Shown in pieces: positions 58,743 through 64,000 of a stretch of 64,000 nucleotides of DNA. The stretch is taken from NCBI GenBank assembly GCA_003013855.2, contig ML058466.1, forward strand, positions 1,975,501 through 2,039,500. Direction: 5' to 3'. A program made the position numbers and the translations under genes. The DNA is from Liriodendron chinense (taxonomy: Eukaryota; Streptophyta; Magnoliopsida; Magnoliales; Magnoliaceae). Each line of letters starts with the position of its first letter. The stretch's first letter is position 1. A model generated the notes under the pieces. That model was given only the letters and a program-made list of their open reading frames with translations. It did not search any database and was not told the origin of the DNA.

Positions 58743-59172
58743 GGGCCTGTTCGGATGGAGTGCAAGCCAGGGGAAAGCAAAGAAAATCAAACATGAGACA
58801 TAAGTGGTAGGTAAACTGACATCAGAGCTAAGGGAAGCAAACCCTTTGCACCTTGCACCTGTTTGTTTTGCAAAAGAAAGGTTTTGGAAAATGCTTCTCC
58901 TTCGCATTTGGAACTGTTTGGATTCCAATCCCGCAAAGGAAAAACCTTATCTCCCTCCAAAATCTCCATTTAAAACGCCACATCAGAGGCAAACTCTTTT
59001 TCCCTTCATTTGACTTTTTTGAAAAAAAAAGAAGGTTGCACTCCCTTGTTAAGGAGGGAAATGCAAAGGAAAACTGTTTGCCCAACATCCTCTGCTTGCC
59101 AAGCAAGTGCAAACATCTTGCTAATGTTAAATTGAATGCTTCTCCTAGTTTGCCTTCTATCCAAATAGGCCC
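58743..59172. mobile_element. PIF/Harbinger-type MITE
   Basis: 430 bp; the left end GGGCCTGTTCGGATGGA pairs with the right end TCTATCCAAATAGGCCC (inverted, about 15 of 17). Flanked by TAA at 58740-58742 and 59173-59175. Overlapping antisense ORFs on both strands come from the inverted repeat structure and are not genes. Confidence 0.75.
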
Positions 59173-60433
59173 TAAAAAGACAAGAAAAGGAAACAATCCA
59201 ATCAGCCCCTGGTTTCATAACAGCCATGAAAACTTCAGACATGAAGATTTGTTACTTGGATACCCCTCATGGCAAGGACTTCTAAACATTCCATGCATGA
59301 AGCAGAAAATCTTGAGTTGTTAAATTGATTTTACACTTACATTTTACTATCACTGACATTTTTAATCTTAGATGAATCATAGGGTCCTGCATTAGGACGT
59401 GCGCAGTGTCCTAATGACCCAGGTTAAAGAGAAGCCATGGTTCAGTGCTCCAAACCATTGGTCTGATGGACTGCACCTCGGATGAGTATGCCACAAAAAT
59501 TTCCCATGATTGGAAGATCCTAATCCACTAATCAATTCCCTGCCAATTGATTGTTAAGAAAAGAACGCAAAAATCTCTGGACAAAAATACCAACAGATTG
59601 GAAGAAAAGAATCCCAACCCATTAATCATTGCCCTGAGAATTGATTGTTAAGAAAAGAACGCAACAACTCTATGGGAAAAAAGAAAAAGAAAAAAAGAAT
59701 TGCAACAGATTGGAAGGCAAGCATCATGCAATCTATAGATTTCTGCAGGTATTGCCAACCATGGTGGGACTCATCATATCAACAGTCTGGATTGCAAACC
59801 ACAGGCTCCACTTGTACAAGCTGGAATCATTAGGAAACTATGCATGCTGATTGCATCAGGACCATGCGAAGTTTCTTTAATCTAGTCTTACATGTCTTAT
59901 GATTTTTCTTTGTATTATTTTGAGTTTTTTAATCTTTTAACTCTTTGACAGCATGCCTTTAGATGTTAGCCTCTGCCACAGCTGGTTCCAGAGCCTGGAT
60001 AAAGGAATGTTGATCTGCAGGTGGGCAGCTGACTGTGAAACTTTCACCAGTTTACCATTTAAAAGCCGAGTGCATATTGCTGGGAGAAAGGCGATGATGA
60101 TGATGGTGACAACAACGACAATACAATGATGACAACAATGACAAAATGCATGTGGTTACCATGTCAGGAAATCCAGGGTTTGGCATTCCTGTATGGACAA
60201 CTGGTTTATTTAATGGACGTGTTCCCTGTCTAGGTAGGAAATGAAAACAAATTATATATATTCCAACCTTTATTCCCAAATCAGCGACCATAATCATGCA
60301 GGAGTTTTGACATTTCAACAAATGGTGCTTTGCAATTCAGTTTTTATTCTTAACAGATTATTTCACCAAATCCACTGTAGCTGGTTGACCTTGTAGAAGT
60401 TCAAACCAGTCATTTTATATACAGGTAAAGGTG
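59173..60433. other. MCM8 3' flank, no gene seen
   Basis: Includes a short near-duplicate (AATTGATTGTTAAGAAAAGAA at about 59546 and 59639) and a GATGATGATGGTGACAACAAC low-complexity tract near 60090. It probably contains the MCM8 3' UTR next to 60433. Confidence 0.45.
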
Positions 60434-63400
60434 CTAGTGTCTATAAGTTAATAGTTGGATAAGAACAAAATCATTTTGAAGTACCTGGTATGTCTTTGGC
60501 CCCTTCTTAAGTAGATAACCAACACTGTTCAAATTATCCACAAACATGTCAATATCTGGCACTCTCAGTCCGATTCTATCTGCCAAACTGTATATTTCCT
60601 GATGACAAATAACCAGATGTAGCATGAGAATCCATTGTGCCTGAATGATGAGCATGTGCCTATGTACAAACTTCTGCAGTTCAATCGAGCTGAAATGTGT
60701 AATGTTAATGGGATCATGCACTTCAGGAGATATTTCTGTGGCATCCTTTGCACTTGCAAAACAAAGGAATAAGTTTGCAGATAATCGGAATTCTAGGGTG
60801 TAAAATATGATTCAAGAAAATGCCATTACTTTCATAATAATAAGAATAAAAAATGCTTGATCGTAATGATTATAACCTTGTCCCAGCTATTTAGGATCAG
60901 CTAAAACAATAGTAACACTTACAGAAATTGAAAAGCAATCTTTCTGCTGCAGTTCTGATTGTTTGTGCAGAGCACTTAAGAACCGCTTTGCTTCCTTTTG
61001 TTGGCTCATTCCACCGCTACGTGCAAAGTCGACAAACCCATGCTCATCAACATACTTATCATATAAGGATTCTTTCATGATCTCAACCACATCCTGCAAA
61101 ACAGGAGAAAATTTACACAACCGGCTAAGGCAAGAGAATTAAGACTGAAATCTACATAAGTTGTTATGTCTTCAAACAATCTGTATAATGGGTACCATGT
61201 GATAGCTTCCCAATTTGAAGAACAGTATATACATTTTTGGAACAGAACATCAAGCATTTGGATTATTGTACATGTCCATAGAGCTTTCTTGTCCATGTTT
61301 AAAAACAAGTCAAATCAAGTCTAAGTTGCCTAGTTTAGCTTGAAAAGGTGTTCTCCTGATGAAAGTCTTACCAGTATCTGCGGAAGGTATTCCATAACAG
61401 TAATGGTGGCCATAATGACCACCACTATTACCTTTACGACACAAGTCATAACGACCGTTACAGCCCCCGTAACGGCTGTTACGGTCTCCTTTTTATTGAA
61501 AGAAAAAACCTGTATCTGCTCCGTAATGTTGAAAAAAAAAATCCAAAAAACTTGTATTTTCCCCTTAACAGACCATTACAGGGCTGTTACGACCTTTACA
61601 AGGGGCATAACAGGCCTTTAACGGTGGTTACAGGTCATTTTTTTCCATAATAGTTGTTACAACCGTTACAACCCCATAACGTGAAACGGCTGCCACCGTT
61701 ACCTTTACTTAATGGCCTTCACGGCACACCATGTATCTGAGCCTCAACTCAAGCTCAAGTAGGTGTTGACTCAATCCAAGTCTTACAGAAGACCCCGACA
61801 AACCTCGACTTGAGCTCATACAAGGTGCTGACCCAAGCCTAGTCTTTCACAAGACTCATTCCAACCTCAACTCCAGCTCAAATTGGATACAATTTTGTAT
61901 ATGACAAAATATATTTTAAAGTTGTATTATTTATTCTATATGTTAGTGTATGCAGTCACTCCATTTGGAATATATTCACCAACTGGTCCCAAGCCCGGGT
62001 AATGGAGGGTTAATTTCGGGTCAGAATCTGGTTAAAAAAACCTTTTATCGAGTAATCATGAGCATTAATGTTTCATATCCATGATTCGTGAAGCCAGATT
62101 CATAAAGCTGATCCCAAATAGCTGGGGTAAGGCTATTGTGATCATCATCTTCATCATGGCTCTATCCCAGCTATTTGAGTCCACTTTATATGTTGGTTTC
62201 ACCAATCACTCCTATCAAAGGCCTTATCCTGGGTAAGAGTACAAGCCTTCAGATACTATTTTTTCAAGTCGAACAATCCAAGGTGTGCCATAACGGTAGT
62301 GTTTGAAACAGTTATGTTTACCTAAGCCAATGATGACACGATACAGAGGCAGCATGTTCGAAACAGTTCTGTCTGTGTCTTGACTGAATCCAAGTTTGAC
62401 TCTACAAGGTCTTAGTTCAAGGATGAACCTAGATTGATGTTGGGTTTCTAAACCATGTCCTAGACATGTCAATAACAATATAAGAAGACAATAATTGCCA
62501 AGTAGTTCACTGTGCTCTTCATGGATGTGTTGAGTGTAACTAAACAACAAATAGTAGAGATAAATCAGTTCCTTTGAACTGGTCCTATGTAGGGAGAGAA
62601 CTTTGTAATTATGGTTTGTCTCCATTTTTCTTTTCTTTTTTTTGGGAAACAGACACGTCGAACCAAAACATGCTAGAAATAGCTTCTAAGATTTCAATTT
62701 CAAGGCTAGGATAAGTTATCAGTTTATTTTTTTATTGAAAGGAAATCCATCATTTATCCACAGCAATCCAATCAAGACTTATCAGTCCCAATCAAATTGT
62801 GTACCAATCAAGTTCCCAAAGGGTCATTAATCATTGCTCATGAACAAGTTCATGGTCCTTCATCATGGTTTAATTCGCGCGCGCGCGCTCGTGTGGGTTG
62901 GGGGGGGGGGGGGTTGAGAAAATTTGCTAAGGGTTAGCCAGAACTGACTCAGAGTTCATGGAGAAGTGTTGTGGATTGGATAGGAAACAAATAGCAGGAT
63001 AAAGATTGAAGACTGATTTGCAAGCTATAGCTTTAATTAGAACCAACCACTGAAGAGCTGTTGTGTTGTTTCAACTCACCAAAGCATCTTGGGCTGTTAT
63101 TTCTTCACGTAGCTCCAATCGAGCACGAGCTTCGGCGAGCCTAACTAGACTTTCCAGCTGCCTTGCCGTTATAGGTGTGCCATCAGCTGAAGTATTGCGA
63201 TCTCTCAACTGTAGGTAAAACTTCTGCAAAATCTCTGCTGCCGATCTTGACATCCTAATCCAAACAAAAATAAGATTTCAGATATTGTCTTGCAGAATCT
63301 ACCAATATGAGAGTTCTAAAGGCATAATACTACATGACCTGGGAAAAACGAAACTTCTGGCATAGGCAATATATTTGCGAAGAAGTGGACCAGGCAAGGG

Positions 63401-63931
63401 AACAAAGTCTTTGTCTTTCTTTGGGTCAAGTCTCAACCTTGAAGCTAAAGAACCATTTTTAACACCCAACTCCATTTCTCTATCATTCTGCAATGCTGCA
63501 TTCAAAAAAAAAAAAAAAAAAAAATTAGAAAGCGTGTATGGTTAAGCAGGAATTATTTATTGATCAGTAATATGGTGCATTAATAAATACAAGATAACAC
63601 CTCTACATAGCTTTTTTGGAGCTGGAAAATGCTCTCCATGACCTTCATGAAGCTGCATGACACAAACCAATGCCATGTTATCATAACTTTACGTTAGACA
63701 GCAATTTCATAAATGGTGAGAATGAATGTAGAAGTTCATATTTTCATGACCTGCATTCCATTCACTGTACATATATAGAATAGCAAAACATAGTAACTCA
63801 CTGCCATAATGTGCTCAGACACTCGCTTATCCATAAGTTCATCTGGTCTATCCAGTAAAATGAAAACCAAATCAAACCGTGACAAGAGAGCGCCACTCAT
63901 TTTCAAATTTTCATTTACAGTCTTTGCACGG
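60434..63931 (-). CDS. MCM8: Minichromosome maintenance protein 8, C-terminal part
   Basis: MCM8 is an AAA+ helicase that acts with MCM9 in homologous recombination and meiotic break repair. Minus-strand exons: 63802-63931, 63601-63652, 63339-63495, 63080-63254, 60923-61093 and 60434-60598, all GT-AG with matching phases. The first carries AKTVNENLKMSGALLSRFDL, including the SRFDL arginine finger; then PLPGPLLRKYIAYAR, SADGTPITARQLESLVRLAE (sensor 2 region), a GGMSQQKEAKRFLSAL block and a C-terminal winged-helix-like segment with LADRIGLRVPD and LLKKGPKTYQ. It stops at 60434. Walker A and B exons and the N-terminus lie beyond the right edge (63932-64000 is intron). All exons seen are open. 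Introns range from 84 bp to 1986 bp. Confidence 0.92.
61384..61733 (+). mobile_element. Mutator-type MITE, copy 3, in MCM8 intron
   Basis: 350 bp, AAGGTATTCC...GGCACACCATG, same family as the two UPL4 intronic copies. Flanks TATCTGCGG (61375-61383) and TATCTGAGC (61734-61742) match at 7 of 9. It lies in the 1986-bp MCM8 intron. Confidence 0.7.
61743..63079. other. Remainder of the long MCM8 intron
   Basis: No gene is supported. It holds a near-duplicate of AGCTCAA-C-AGT-TCTTACA-AAGAC (61740-61860) and an alternating CG run at about 62876-62889 followed by a G-run (62898-62913). Confidence 0.5.
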
Positions 63932-64000
63932 CTGCAACCAAATGTCACATATTTGAATCCCAGTTACCATCATGAAACAAAATGGTAAAAGGCAACACGA

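Noticed and set aside
58804..59323. Overlapping ORFs of up to 156 codons on both strands
   Set aside because: They lie across an inverted-repeat Harbinger MITE (58743-59172) and lack any recognisable domain.

Overview
The window is nuclear DNA from a seed plant, almost certainly a flowering plant with a large, transposon-rich genome. The evidence is two intron-split plant genes with canonical GT-AG junctions and several classes of plant transposable element: Athila-type and chromovirus Ty3/gypsy, Ty1/copia, LINE, FAR1-type Mutator, PIF/Harbinger and hAT. A very abundant palindromic repeat with the core CCCACCATGATGT suggests to me a magnoliid-like woody lineage, but that is an impression and was not tested.

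Layout. 1-4923 is a decayed chromovirus whose flanking LTR copies are in inverted orientation. 5060-6050 holds two LINE 3' ends in opposite orientations. 6442-14139 (+) encodes the central and C-terminal part of a HECT ubiquitin ligase of the UPL3/UPL4 type, in 13 exons. It carries two single-base frameshifts, and no N-terminal exons are visible. 14140-20181 is intergenic with MITEs and eroded fragments. 20187-51945 is one Athila-like Ty3/gypsy element on the minus strand with 1.3-kb LTRs and a perfect AGTAG target duplication. It is swollen from about 9.4 kb to 31.8 kb by three insertions: a solo copia-type LTR (22743-24529), a PIF/Harbinger-like element (28024-30028, TTA duplication) and a gag-only copia element (31268-49791, perfect ATCTT duplication). 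The copia element contains a further insert (about 34955-47408). That insert contains an approximately 8-kb Mutator-like element (35982-44005) with 165-bp terminal inverted repeats and a broken FAR1-type transposase gene. 51951-60433 is more intergenic repeat DNA with a hAT-like and a Harbinger-like MITE. 60434-63931 (-) is the C-terminal part of MCM8, running off the right edge.

Function. The two genes are convergent and unrelated in role: protein turnover through a HECT E3, and a helicase of homologous recombination. The roughly 46 kb between their stop codons is almost entirely transposon DNA. Three copies of one small Mutator-type MITE with 9-bp target duplications sit in introns of both genes. 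A foldback-like family of about 430 bp is present in at least 15 full or partial copies, many of them inside the other transposons. No CRISPR, rRNA or tRNA genes were recognised.
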